From contig CAMWUB010000004.1 in the NCBI GenBank assembly GCA_947177345.1, positions 1 to 17,746 on the forward strand: a stretch of DNA of 17,746 nucleotides, read 5' to 3'. Both the position numbers and the translations under genes were made by a program. The notes under the pieces were generated by a model. It searched no databases. It had not been told where the DNA came from and worked only from the letters and a program-made list of their open reading frames with translations. Shown piece after piece: positions 8,252 through 15,765 of this stretch. Source of the stretch: an uncultured Ruminococcus sp. (lineage in GTDB: Bacteria > Bacillota > Clostridia > Oscillospirales > Ruminococcaceae). Position 1 is the stretch's first letter, and each line of letters begins with the position of its first letter.

Positions 8252-9297
8252 TATTCATTACCTCCGTTTTCTTCTGCTTCCTCCGCTGAACTCTCCTCGA
8301 ATTTCAGATTAATACGTGGTCTTTCATTCGGTTCGAGTTTAACGTCATTTTCGCCCATTGTGATTCTAAGGAATATATCTTCAAGTGTAAGGTCAGATAA
8401 CTGCAACATAAGAATATTCCAGCCCTTTTCACGACACAGTGCATTCAGTGAACATCTTATATCTGTTTTTTCGTCCGCCTCAACGTCGTAATCATAAATA
8501 CCTCTTTCACGTTCCATATCGGCACGGACGTATTTTATACCTTTCAGTGATTTTATAGCCTTTACAATTTCTTCCTTGTCAGCGGAAGTCTTAGTAGTAC
8601 CCTCAATGCGTAAAGTCATTTTATGCTCGTTGGTGAGCTGTCGGGCGATTTCGTCGGCTGTACCGTCAGCGGCAACTTCGCCTTTATTTATAATTATTAT
8701 TCTGTCGCAAACCGCCTGAATTTCCGGAAGTATATGCGAAGACAATATAACTGTATGTTTCTTGCCTAATTTCTTTATAAGAGTACGTATTTCAATAATC
8801 TGATTAGGGTCAAGACCTACTGTGGGTTCGTCGAGTATCAGGACAGGCGGATTATTTATCAATGCCTGTGCGAGACCTACACGCTGTCTGTAACCTTTTG
8901 AAAGATTCTTTATTATACGGTCTTTTACGTGTGTAATCTTGCATAAGTCGCATACGTCCTTAAGATGTGCCTTGCGTGGTAGCTTGCACTTTTTAAGGTC
9001 ATATACAAAATTAAGATAGCCGTCAATGGTCATATCAATATAGAGTGGCGGAATTTCCGGCAGATACCCTATGGACGCCTTAGCTTTTTTAGGGTCTTCA
9101 AAAATATCAACACCGTCAACGAGTACCTGTCCGGACGTTGACGAGATATAACCGGTCAGCATATTCATAGTAGTTGATTTGCCTGCTCCGTTAGGACCTA
9201 AAAAACCTAAAATTTCACCCTGTTCCACCTTGAAACTTATATTTTTGACGGCTTGTTTGTCGCCATACTTCTTACTGAGATTTTTAACCTCAATCAT
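8251..9297 (-). CDS. ABC transporter ATPase (GldA/NatA type)
   Basis: A 348-residue ATP-binding subunit. Walker A is GPNGAGKST (34-42); the Q-loop region reads GYLPE (77-81), with Glu as usual in this subgroup, followed by PPLY and DMT; the signature motif is LSKGYRQ (132-138) rather than LSGGQ; Walker B is VLILDEP (152-158); the switch histidine is in SSH (186-188). After about residue 220 there is an extra C-terminal domain of about 125 residues with an acidic end, as in NatA/CcmA-like exporters of the DUF4162 type. It would power the permease encoded directly downstream. The ribosome binding site AGGGAGGG is about 7 bases before the ATG. It is the first gene of the operon and is separated from ribF by 96 bases. 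Confidence 0.93.
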   Translation of the reverse strand: MIEVKNLSKKYGDKQAVKNISFKVEQGEILGFLGPNGAGKSTTMNMLTGYISSTSGQVLVDGVDIFEDPKKAKASIGYLPEIPPLYIDMTIDGYLNFVYDLKKCKLPRKAHLKDVCDLCKITHVKDRIIKNLSKGYRQRVGLAQALINNPPVLILDEPTVGLDPNQIIEIRTLIKKLGKKHTVILSSHILPEIQAVCDRIIIINKGEVAADGTADEIARQLTNEHKMTLRIEGTTKTSADKEEIVKAIKSLKGIKYVRADMERERGIYDYDVEADEKTDIRCSLNALCREKGWNILMLQLSDLTLEDIFLRITMGENDVKLEPNERPRINLKFEESSAEEAEENGGNE

Positions 9298-9336
9298 TGG
9301 ATTCCCTCCCTGAAACAGTTTTCATAATTTTTACAT

Positions 9337-9365
9337 ATGATACAATAATAATATTTCTTTGTGAT
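9337..9365 (-). promoter_or_regulatory. Candidate promoter of the ABC operon
   Basis: In the gap between ribF and the ATPase gene the - strand carries ATCACA (9360-9365) and TATCAT (9337-9342) separated by 17 bases. These match the sigma-A consensus at 4 of 6 and 5 of 6 positions. No terminator hairpin is visible after ribF, so read-through from the upstream operon is also possible. The rest of this 96-base AT-rich gap shows nothing else. Confidence 0.35.
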
Positions 9366-9393
9366 AAAGCCGTGAAAGTAAAGCGAATATTTA

Positions 9394-10296
9394 TTAAATT
9401 TCACGTACAACGGCAATGTCTGCTGAAATCTGTTTCCGGAGTTCCTCGACAGATGAGAATTTCATTTCCGGACGGATAAATTTATTGAAATCAACTCTGA
9501 TATTTTTATTATATAAGTCACCGGAAAAATCAAGTACATGAGTTTCCGCAAGTGGTGTACGCTTACCGGCAATAGTAGGCTTTACTCCTATATTTGTTAT
9601 AGACTTATATTTTATATCATCAATATATGTTGTAGTGAAATATACTCCGTATTTAAGTATAAGCTGTCCTTTTGAATAGTTCTGGTTGATAGTCGGAAAA
9701 TTTATCGTTCTGCCTATCTCGTTACCGTGTACTACAGTAGTATAAATGTTGTATGGTTCACCTAAAAGAGTGTTCGCTCTTTCGATTTCACCGTTCACGA
9801 GGCAACGACGTATTTCACCGGAAGATACCGTTATACCGTCGATTTTTACCGGTTCGGCAATCTGTACTTCAAAACCGTATTTTTCCCCGAAACTCTTTAA
9901 CTCCTCAACTCCACATGATACATTTTTTCCGAATCTGAAATTATTTCCGCAACAGACTATTCCGGCATTCATTTCTTTAACAAGTATATCTTCCGCAAAT
10001 TCTTCACCTGACATTCCGCAAAGTTCTTCAAAGTGTACTGAATTTATATCATAAAATCCGAATCCGTATTCCTTGTATCTGCCGTATTTCCAAAGTGTTT
10101 TAAATTTATGAACATGAGTATAAATATAGCCGTCCTTACCGCTTGACTTCCGGAGTACCGCCATAGGATTGAACGTAAATACAGCCGGTTGAAGACCGTT
10201 TTTTTCCTGTACAAGTGCGAGGTCAAGGACTGCACGGTGTCCGAGATGTATTCCGTCAAAAAGTCCGAGTGCTACAGCACGTTTTTTATTTATCAT
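9394..10296 (-). CDS. ribF: Bifunctional riboflavin kinase / FAD synthetase RibF
   Basis: RibF phosphorylates riboflavin to FMN and adenylylates FMN to FAD. The 300-residue protein has the N-terminal nucleotidyltransferase with GLFDGIHLGH (11-20) and CGNNFRFG (116-123), and the C-terminal riboflavin kinase with GRTINFPTIN (195-204), followed by a GVYFTT and an ETHVLDF segment. Length is normal (about 300-320). One deviation: the usual SST-x-IR motif of the transferase reads VSSGEIR (157-163), with Gly for Thr. AGGTGA lies 6 bases before the ATG, and only 9 bases separate it from truB, a common pairing in Firmicutes. It is the last gene of the translation operon; no FMN riboswitch is visible. 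The small antisense frames here are shadows. Confidence 0.95.
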   Translation of the reverse strand: MINKKRAVALGLFDGIHLGHRAVLDLALVQEKNGLQPAVFTFNPMAVLRKSSGKDGYIYTHVHKFKTLWKYGRYKEYGFGFYDINSVHFEELCGMSGEEFAEDILVKEMNAGIVCCGNNFRFGKNVSCGVEELKSFGEKYGFEVQIAEPVKIDGITVSSGEIRRCLVNGEIERANTLLGEPYNIYTTVVHGNEIGRTINFPTINQNYSKGQLILKYGVYFTTTYIDDIKYKSITNIGVKPTIAGKRTPLAETHVLDFSGDLYNKNIRVDFNKFIRPEMKFSSVEELRKQISADIAVVREI

Positions 10297-10305
10297 TTTA
10301 TCACC

Positions 10306-11199
10306 TCACACAAGATTTTTCCCGATACGGAGTATACCGTTTTCGTGTTCCGCAAGTGCCGTACCTATGAAGTTTCCGTCGAATCCATAGACGGAATATA
10401 TATTACAGTCGCCTTTTATGTTGCGTATCTTTGACAAATCCAGTTTAACGCCGTTTCTGTAAAGTCTTGTCTGATACTCATTTAACTTTATTTTCGGAAG
10501 TGAATTAAATAATCTCTCAATCGGTAGTATAAGACTTTCAAGACAGTTTTCTTCACGTGCCTGTTGTACCTGTTCAAAAGTGTAGCAGTCGTCAAGAGTG
10601 AATCCACTGGCGGAAGTCCTTACAAGTGAAGTCATTATACCACCACAACCTAATTTTCCGCCTATATCGTGAATGATAGTCCTGATATACGTACCTTTTC
10701 CGCATGATATGGTAATATTGCCGGTACGTGTTTTTTCGTCGTAATCTATGAGACTTATTTTTTCTACTTCTATTTCACGAGGTTTTCTTTCGACTTCTAT
10801 TCCCTGACGTGCGAGGTCATAAAGTCGCTGACCGTTCACCTGTACCGCCGAGTACATTGGCGGAATCTGTAATATTTTCCCTGTAAATTCCGGAAGTATT
10901 TTAATTATATCATCTTCTGATACAGGTTTTTCGGAAGTCGTCAGGATTTTTCCGGTTATGTCCTGTGTATCGGAAGTTTGTCCTAATAGGAATCCGGCAA
11001 CATAGCTTTTTGAATTATCCGGCATGATGTCACACGCTTTTGTAGCAGTCCCGACAAATACCGGAAGTACTCCGGTAGCCATAGGGTCAAGAGTACCGGC
11101 ATGACCTAAACGTTTCATGCCGAGTATCCCTCTTAACTTTGCGACGACATCAAATGATGTGAAATCCTGTGGTTTATTTATACATAATATACCGTTCAT
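10306..11199 (-). CDS. truB: tRNA pseudouridine(55) synthase TruB
   Basis: TruB converts U55 in the T-loop of tRNAs to pseudouridine. The 297-residue product carries the catalytic motif GHAGTLDPMATGVL with the nucleophile Asp38, the motif PPMYSAVQVNGQRLYDLAR, and the KGTYIRTIIHDIG segment, in the usual order, followed by a short C-terminal PUA-like end. Its ATG overlaps the nrnA stop by four bases (ATGA), and AAAGG inside nrnA supplies the ribosome binding site. Length and motifs are ordinary for a Firmicute TruB. Confidence 0.96.
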   Translation of the reverse strand: MNGILCINKPQDFTSFDVVAKLRGILGMKRLGHAGTLDPMATGVLPVFVGTATKACDIMPDNSKSYVAGFLLGQTSDTQDITGKILTTSEKPVSEDDIIKILPEFTGKILQIPPMYSAVQVNGQRLYDLARQGIEVERKPREIEVEKISLIDYDEKTRTGNITISCGKGTYIRTIIHDIGGKLGCGGIMTSLVRTSASGFTLDDCYTFEQVQQAREENCLESLILPIERLFNSLPKIKLNEYQTRLYRNGVKLDLSKIRNIKGDCNIYSVYGFDGNFIGTALAEHENGILRIGKNLV

Positions 11200-12146
11200 G
11201 CTAAAGCCTTTTCTACAGCTTCAATAAGCTGTTTTTTAATATCGTCAAGATTTCCGGCAAGATTACAACCGGCTGCCTTATCGTGACCACCACCGCTGAG
11301 AGTTTCGCATATTTTTGAAACGTTTACCTTGTCTGCTGAACGGAACGAACATTTATAATCGTCTGTCCGCTGACGTATAAATATACCTACTTCTGCGGAT
11401 TCATACTGTATTGTAAGCGGTGCAAATCCTTCAAGTTCCTCGTCTTTTATACCAAATTTCGCCATCATTTCCCTTGTGACCGCTATTATATATAATTTTC
11501 CGTCCAGATATGATTCAACAAGTTCATTTAATTTGCTTTCGAGTTTGACACGTCCCACTGACTTGACATCGAACATATAGCGGTTTATCTTTGCGAAATC
11601 AATATTACTGTATTCACGCATTATTTTACCGGCTACTTCATGTGTATGCGGATTTGTACATGCAAACTTGAAACAGCCTGAATCCGTTGCGATTCCTGTA
11701 TAAAGACACTTAGCACAATGTTCTGTTATCCTGATACCCATAAATTCAGCCAAATCATAAATAATTTCACAGGTAGCAGATGCTTCCGGTCTTAAAAGAG
11801 TTTTTCCGGCGTAATTTCTGTTTGAAATATGGTGGTCAATGCATAACTGTACTTTATCACCGTAAATTTCACAATATTTTCCCATAAGTTTAGGGTCTGC
11901 AATATCAACGGCTATTATAGTCTGTGGTTCAAAATCCTCACCTGATCCGGATTCCGTAAGAAAATCGTATCTTTTCGGGAATACATCATGACATATAACC
12001 CTGCTTCTTATACCAAGCTGTCCGAGTATTTCTTTCATTGCGAATCCAGCCCCTACACAATCGCCGTCCGGATTTCTATGAGTAATTATTACAGCGTCCT
12101 TACAGTTACGGATAAAAGTTTCTGCTTCGCTGAAACCTATATACAT
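11196..12146 (-). CDS. nrnA: DHH-family phosphoesterase, NrnA-like oligoribonuclease/pAp phosphatase
   Basis: NrnA-type enzymes degrade very short RNAs (2-5 nt) and dephosphorylate 3'-phosphoadenosine 5'-phosphate in the cytoplasm. The 316-residue protein has the metal-binding residues of the DHH domain: HRNPDGD (23-29), Asp81 in AVDIAD, DHH (104-106) and Asp155 in ATDSG. The C-terminal DHHA1 domain has the substrate-binding loop SGGGHDKAAGC (284-294). This place, between rbfA and truB, is where Firmicutes keep an NrnA/RecJ-like gene. AAGAGGTG is about 8 bases before the ATG, and the gap to rbfA is 28 bases. It contains the only GATC I found in the window (11944-11947). Which of the two activities dominates cannot be told. 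Confidence 0.9.
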   Translation of the reverse strand: MYIGFSEAETFIRNCKDAVIITHRNPDGDCVGAGFAMKEILGQLGIRSRVICHDVFPKRYDFLTESGSGEDFEPQTIIAVDIADPKLMGKYCEIYGDKVQLCIDHHISNRNYAGKTLLRPEASATCEIIYDLAEFMGIRITEHCAKCLYTGIATDSGCFKFACTNPHTHEVAGKIMREYSNIDFAKINRYMFDVKSVGRVKLESKLNELVESYLDGKLYIIAVTREMMAKFGIKDEELEGFAPLTIQYESAEVGIFIRQRTDDYKCSFRSADKVNVSKICETLSGGGHDKAAGCNLAGNLDDIKKQLIEAVEKALA

Positions 12147-12174
12147 AAAAATACACCTCTTGAATTTATTTTTA

Positions 12175-12516
12175 TTATTTTAACAAATCGTTCAATTTTC
12201 TGCTGATTTCGGCACTTCTTTCTATGGAATTATCTGCTATGAAAGTAAGTTCCGGTGATTTACGCATCTTCAGACGGTGGAAAAGTTCACGTTTTATGAA
12301 TCCGCTGGCATTAGTCAGACCTTTTACGGAATCAAGTGCCTTTTCCACGCCTGAATAGCTTGATACATATATCTTACATACGGACATATCCCCCGACAAA
12401 TCAGCCCTTACAATAGTTAACATAGGGTCAATGCGTGGGTCTTTGAGTTCACGGAGAATAGCTGTCATTTCACGTTTAATATCTTCAGCCATACGACTGT
12501 TTTTAAAATTTGCCAT
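12175..12516 (-). CDS. rbfA: 30S ribosome-binding factor RbfA
   Basis: RbfA binds immature 30S subunits near the 5' end of 16S rRNA and assists late maturation. The 113-residue product starts with the family's NFKNSRMAEDIKREM and has KDPRIDP followed by the MLTIVRADLSGD strand, the alanine-kink region (NASGFIKREL) and the RKSPELTFIADNS ending. Length is typical. GAAAGGA lies about 10 bases before the ATG. It is preceded by a 75-base gap holding an RNA hairpin and is followed 28 bases later by nrnA. Confidence 0.95.
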   Translation of the reverse strand: MANFKNSRMAEDIKREMTAILRELKDPRIDPMLTIVRADLSGDMSVCKIYVSSYSGVEKALDSVKGLTNASGFIKRELFHRLKMRKSPELTFIADNSIERSAEISRKLNDLLK

Positions 12517-12542
12517 TTATAAATAATCCTTTCTATGATTAG

Positions 12543-12576
12543 CAGAGCATACCCGAAAAAATCCGGATACGCCCTG
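12543..12576 (-). other. Stable RNA hairpin between infB and rbfA
   Basis: In the - strand RNA, positions 12576-12564 (CAGGGCGUAUCCG) pair with 12555-12543 (CGGGUAUGCUCUG) in an uninterrupted 13-bp stem with an 8-base loop, GAUUUUUU. Three pairs are G-U; on the + strand the same positions would be A-C mismatches, so the structure belongs to the operon transcript. It starts 15 bases after the infB stop and ends 26 bases before the rbfA start. No U tail follows the stem, so it is not a normal terminator; an RNA-stability, processing or translation-control element is possible. Confidence 0.7.
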
Positions 12577-12591
12577 AATTAATCTTATATA

Positions 12592-15138
12592 TCATTCTTC
12601 ACGGTATTCTTCAACCATATACGCCTCGAATATATCTCCCTCTTTAACGTCGCTGAACTTGTCAAGGCTTATACCGCACTCGTAACCGTCGGCGACTTCC
12701 TTCACGTCGTCCTTGAATCGTTTCAGACCGGCTATTTTGTCATCTGCTATGATTATTCCGTCACGGACTATACGTATCTGACAGCCTCTTGTCACCTTAC
12801 CATTAAGAACGTAACTTCCGGCAACCATTCCGACATTGGATATTTTATATACCTGTCTTACTTCGGCACGTCCTAAATCTACCTCACGGAATTTAGGTGC
12901 AAGCATACCTTTCATGGCGGTGGTGATTTCTTCTATGGCATCATAAATAATTCTGTAAAGACGTATATCAACACCGTCACGGACTGCATTTTCAGAAGCT
13001 ACAGGGTCAGGTCTTACGTTGAAACCTACTATAATTGCATTGGAAGCATTTGCAAGCATAACGTCGCTTTCCTTTACAGCACCTACTGCACCATGAATTA
13101 CACGTACTCTTACTTCGTCATTGGACAGTTTTTCAAGTGACTGCTTGACAGCCTCAACAGAACCCTGTACATCTGCCTTTACTATAATAGGAAGTTCTTT
13201 TATTTCACCCTCGGCAATCTGACTGAACAGGTTATCAAGTGTGACCTTTCTGTATGCGTTGAACTGTTCCTGTTTAGCCTCGTGTTTTCTTTCCTCGACG
13301 AGTTCACGGGCAAGTCTTTCATCTTCAACAGCATTGAAAATATCTCCGGCACTTGGAACTTCTGCAAGACCTGTTATTTCAACCGGCACTGACGGACCGG
13401 CAGATTTAACAGTGCGTCCTTTATAGTTTGTCATAACCCTTACGTGTCCTACAGAAGTACCGGCTATAAGTACATCGCCCTGATGTAATGTGCCGTTCTG
13501 TACGAGAAGTGTAGCAATAGGTCCTCTGCCCTTATCAAGACGTGCTTCAATTACAGTACCTTTTGCAAGTCTGTCCGGATTAGCTTTTAATTCCTTTACT
13601 TCCGCAACAAGCAGTACGTTTTCAAGAAGTTCGTCTATACCCTCACCGGTTTTTGCCGATACAGGTACGCATATTACATCGCCACCCCATTCTTCGCATA
13701 CAATATCGTATTTTGTAAGCTCTTCCTTTATTCTGTCCGGATTTGCACCCTCTTTATCCATTTTATTTATGGCGACTATAAGTGATACTCCGGCGGCTTT
13801 TGCGTGGTTGATTGATTCGACGGTCTGAGGCATTATACCATCATCAGCGGCGACAACAAGTATTGCTATATCGGTAATATTAGCACCTCTTGCACGCATA
13901 GATGTGAATGCTTCGTGACCGGGGGTATCAAGGAAAGTAATGCTCTGTCCGTTGACTTTAACCTGATATGCTCCGATATGCTGTGTAATACCACCGGCTT
14001 CACCGTCGGCAACGTGTGCATTTCTTATGCGGTCAAGAATAGATGTCTTACCATGGTCAACGTGTCCCATTACAACTACTACCGGACTACGTTCTTCAAG
14101 ATTTACATCTTCGTCGTCGCTGTCGTCAATCAGACGCTCTTCAATAGTTACGATTATTTCCTTTTCGACCTTTGCACCGAGTTCTTCAGAAACAAGTGAC
14201 GCTGTATCAAAATCAATTTCCTGATTGATTGTTGCCATTATTCCGAGACCCATAAGTTTCTTGATAACTTCAGTAACGGTCACTTTCAGACGTGTAGCAA
14301 GTTCACTTACCGTTATATTATCCGGAATCATTACTTTTAACTGTTGTTTTCTTGCTCTTTCGAGTTCAAGACGTTTTAACTTTTCAGTTTCTGTTTCCTT
14401 TTTGGAGTACTGTTGTCTTACACGCTGTGCGGATTTCTGACTTATTTTCTGTTTCTTTGAAGAGTAATTATCATTCTTGTGTTTGTTTGTAGGTGCAATC
14501 TGTTCATAACGTTCATTGTATTTGTCGAGGTCTACATAACTACCTCTTGTATCGACAGTCCTGCGTTGCGTGGAAGTCTGTGCGGTCTCCGAACTGAATG
14601 TAGCATTAAATTCAGAGCGTTCACCTCTTTCACGGGCTTTTGCCTGAGTTTTCTGCTTATCGTTCTTGCGTGGTGTCTTGATTTTCGGTTGTGGTGTGGG
14701 TTCAGGAACTTTAACAGGTTCAGATTTTACAATCAGTTCAGCAGAAATTTTCGTTTCCGTTTTTTCAGGAACTTTTACTTTTTCCGGAACTTTTACAGGT
14801 TCTGATTTCTTAGGAGCTTCAGTTTTTCTGTCCGGTTTTCTGACCTGCTCAGATTTTTTATTATTGTTGCGATTGTTGTTATTGTCACGTTTTTTGCCGT
14901 AATTTCTTTTTTCATGTCTTACAGGTTTTTCAGAATTTCTTGACTGATAGTATGAATCGAAATTTTTTACCTCATGTTTTTTAGTGAAGTGTTCAAGAAG
15001 TAAATTCATTTCCGCTTCATTGAGTTGACTCGATGCGTTTCTTTTCTTGTTGTCCTTAGCTGAAAAGAAGTCAATAATTTCCTGAGCAGATACATTGAAA
15101 TCCACAGCAGCTTCACTGATTTTTATTTTTTTGGTCAT
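12592..15138 (-). CDS. infB: Translation initiation factor IF-2
   Basis: IF-2 is the GTPase that brings initiator fMet-tRNA to the 30S subunit and promotes subunit joining. The 848-residue protein has a first IF2_N module (about 4-50), a long charged Lys/Pro/Glu/Asn-rich linker (about 60-260, with repeated SEPVKVPE and KVPEK units near 112-146), a second IF2_N module (about 268-320), and the G domain with GHVDHGKT (358-365), DTPGHE (404-409) and NKMD (458-461). Domains II, III and the fMet-tRNA-binding C-terminal domain follow. GGAGG lies about 11 bases before the ATG. It starts 65 bases after ylxQ, with a hairpin in the gap, and is the largest gene of its operon. Antisense open frames along it are shadows of the low-complexity linker and G domain. 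Confidence 0.98.
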   Translation of the reverse strand: MTKKIKISEAAVDFNVSAQEIIDFFSAKDNKKRNASSQLNEAEMNLLLEHFTKKHEVKNFDSYYQSRNSEKPVRHEKRNYGKKRDNNNNRNNNKKSEQVRKPDRKTEAPKKSEPVKVPEKVKVPEKTETKISAELIVKSEPVKVPEPTPQPKIKTPRKNDKQKTQAKARERGERSEFNATFSSETAQTSTQRRTVDTRGSYVDLDKYNERYEQIAPTNKHKNDNYSSKKQKISQKSAQRVRQQYSKKETETEKLKRLELERARKQQLKVMIPDNITVSELATRLKVTVTEVIKKLMGLGIMATINQEIDFDTASLVSEELGAKVEKEIIVTIEERLIDDSDDEDVNLEERSPVVVVMGHVDHGKTSILDRIRNAHVADGEAGGITQHIGAYQVKVNGQSITFLDTPGHEAFTSMRARGANITDIAILVVAADDGIMPQTVESINHAKAAGVSLIVAINKMDKEGANPDRIKEELTKYDIVCEEWGGDVICVPVSAKTGEGIDELLENVLLVAEVKELKANPDRLAKGTVIEARLDKGRGPIATLLVQNGTLHQGDVLIAGTSVGHVRVMTNYKGRTVKSAGPSVPVEITGLAEVPSAGDIFNAVEDERLARELVEERKHEAKQEQFNAYRKVTLDNLFSQIAEGEIKELPIIVKADVQGSVEAVKQSLEKLSNDEVRVRVIHGAVGAVKESDVMLANASNAIIVGFNVRPDPVASENAVRDGVDIRLYRIIYDAIEEITTAMKGMLAPKFREVDLGRAEVRQVYKISNVGMVAGSYVLNGKVTRGCQIRIVRDGIIIADDKIAGLKRFKDDVKEVADGYECGISLDKFSDVKEGDIFEAYMVEEYREE

Positions 15139-15164
15139 AGGCTCGTATACCTCCAGTTAATCAC

Positions 15165-15184
15165 GCCGTAAGAAAACATACGGC
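15165..15184 (-). other. Small hairpin in the ylxQ-infB gap
   Basis: GCCGTA (- strand, 15184-15179) and TACGGC (15170-15165) form a 6-bp GC-rich stem around an 8-base loop, in which a G-C pair is possible beyond a T-T mismatch. It ends about 15 bases before the GGAGG of infB and has no U tail on the - strand. It may tune infB translation or mRNA stability. Confidence 0.45.
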
Positions 15185-15203
15185 TTTGTTTGTATAGCGA
15201 TAA

Positions 15204-15515
15204 TTATTTTATACAGGTATCAATTTTAATGAAACCGTCCGCAAAACCCTTGTCACATACGGCGATAACAGCTGTTACTTTTCCGCAAAGATTTCCGATT
15301 TCTTCCTTTGAAAGTCCGGTCTTCAATACGGGAACTGCATATTTATTACATATGAATTGTGTTTCCTTGACGGTTTTTTCTGATGCGTCCGAAGCTGTAA
15401 GAATACAACAGGCTGTACCGTTTCTGACGGCTTCACAGGCACTGTCAAAACCTTTCACGGATTTACCGGCTTTAATGCATATCGTGAGAAGATTAGCTGT
15501 TTTTTTCGAGTTCAT
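15204..15515 (-). CDS. ylxQ: YlxQ, L7Ae/L30e/Gadd45-family RNA-binding protein
   Basis: A 103-residue protein of the ribosomal L7Ae family encoded between ylxR and infB in Firmicutes. It opens with the family's LLTICIKAGKSVKGFDS and keeps the pattern CCILTASDASEKTVKE...CNKYAVPVLKT, matching the fold that recognises kink-turn RNA. Its exact role is not settled. The start is fixed by GGAGG eight bases upstream within ylxR; the two genes overlap by 23 bases in different frames, so they are probably translationally coupled. Confidence 0.9.
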   Translation of the reverse strand: MNSKKTANLLTICIKAGKSVKGFDSACEAVRNGTACCILTASDASEKTVKETQFICNKYAVPVLKTGLSKEEIGNLCGKVTAVIAVCDKGFADGFIKIDTCIK

Positions 15516-15762
15516 TCAGCATTCCTCCGTAAATATCATCATCTATTCTGCATGAAAAAGCCTTTTCAAAACGTCTTGCCTTACGTGCCTTGCCGAAACA
15601 TTCAGTATCACGGCAGATATAAGCACCTCTGCCGGATTTCTTACCGGTAAAATCAAGACTTATTTCACCCTCCGGAGACTTTACTACACGTATGAGTTCC
15701 TTTTTAGGCTTCATTTCATTACAGCCGAGGCACATTCTCATAGGAATTTTTTTAGGTTTCAT
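15493..15762 (-). CDS. rnpM: YlxR / RnpM (DUF448) RNA-binding protein
   Basis: The 89-residue product has the YlxR core: MRMCLGCNEMKPKKELIRVV, then SPEGEISLDFTGKKSGRGAY, then a second Cys pair region (YICRDTECF) and a basic helix (KARKARRFEKAF). Members bind RNA, and the B. subtilis protein has been linked to control of RNase P. The start sits 3 bases downstream of the nusA stop and overlaps ylxQ at its end. Length is normal for the family (about 90). Confidence 0.93.
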   Translation of the reverse strand: MKPKKIPMRMCLGCNEMKPKKELIRVVKSPEGEISLDFTGKKSGRGAYICRDTECFGKARKARRFEKAFSCRIDDDIYGGMLNELEKNS

Positions 15763-15765
15763 AGA

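Noticed and set aside
8746..8960. Degenerate ABC ATPase because the signature motif is LSKGYRQ
   Set aside because: This variant is normal in the GldA/NatA subgroup, and Walker A, Walker B and the switch histidine are intact.
9298..9393. Terminator between ribF and the ABC operon
   Set aside because: Only a 6-bp GTGAAA/TTTCAC match with a long loop was found, and no T run follows it.
13490..14902. Several + strand open frames along infB
   Set aside because: They are antisense shadows of the IF-2 G domain and its low-complexity linker, with Ser/Phe/Arg-rich compositions and no ribosome binding sites.
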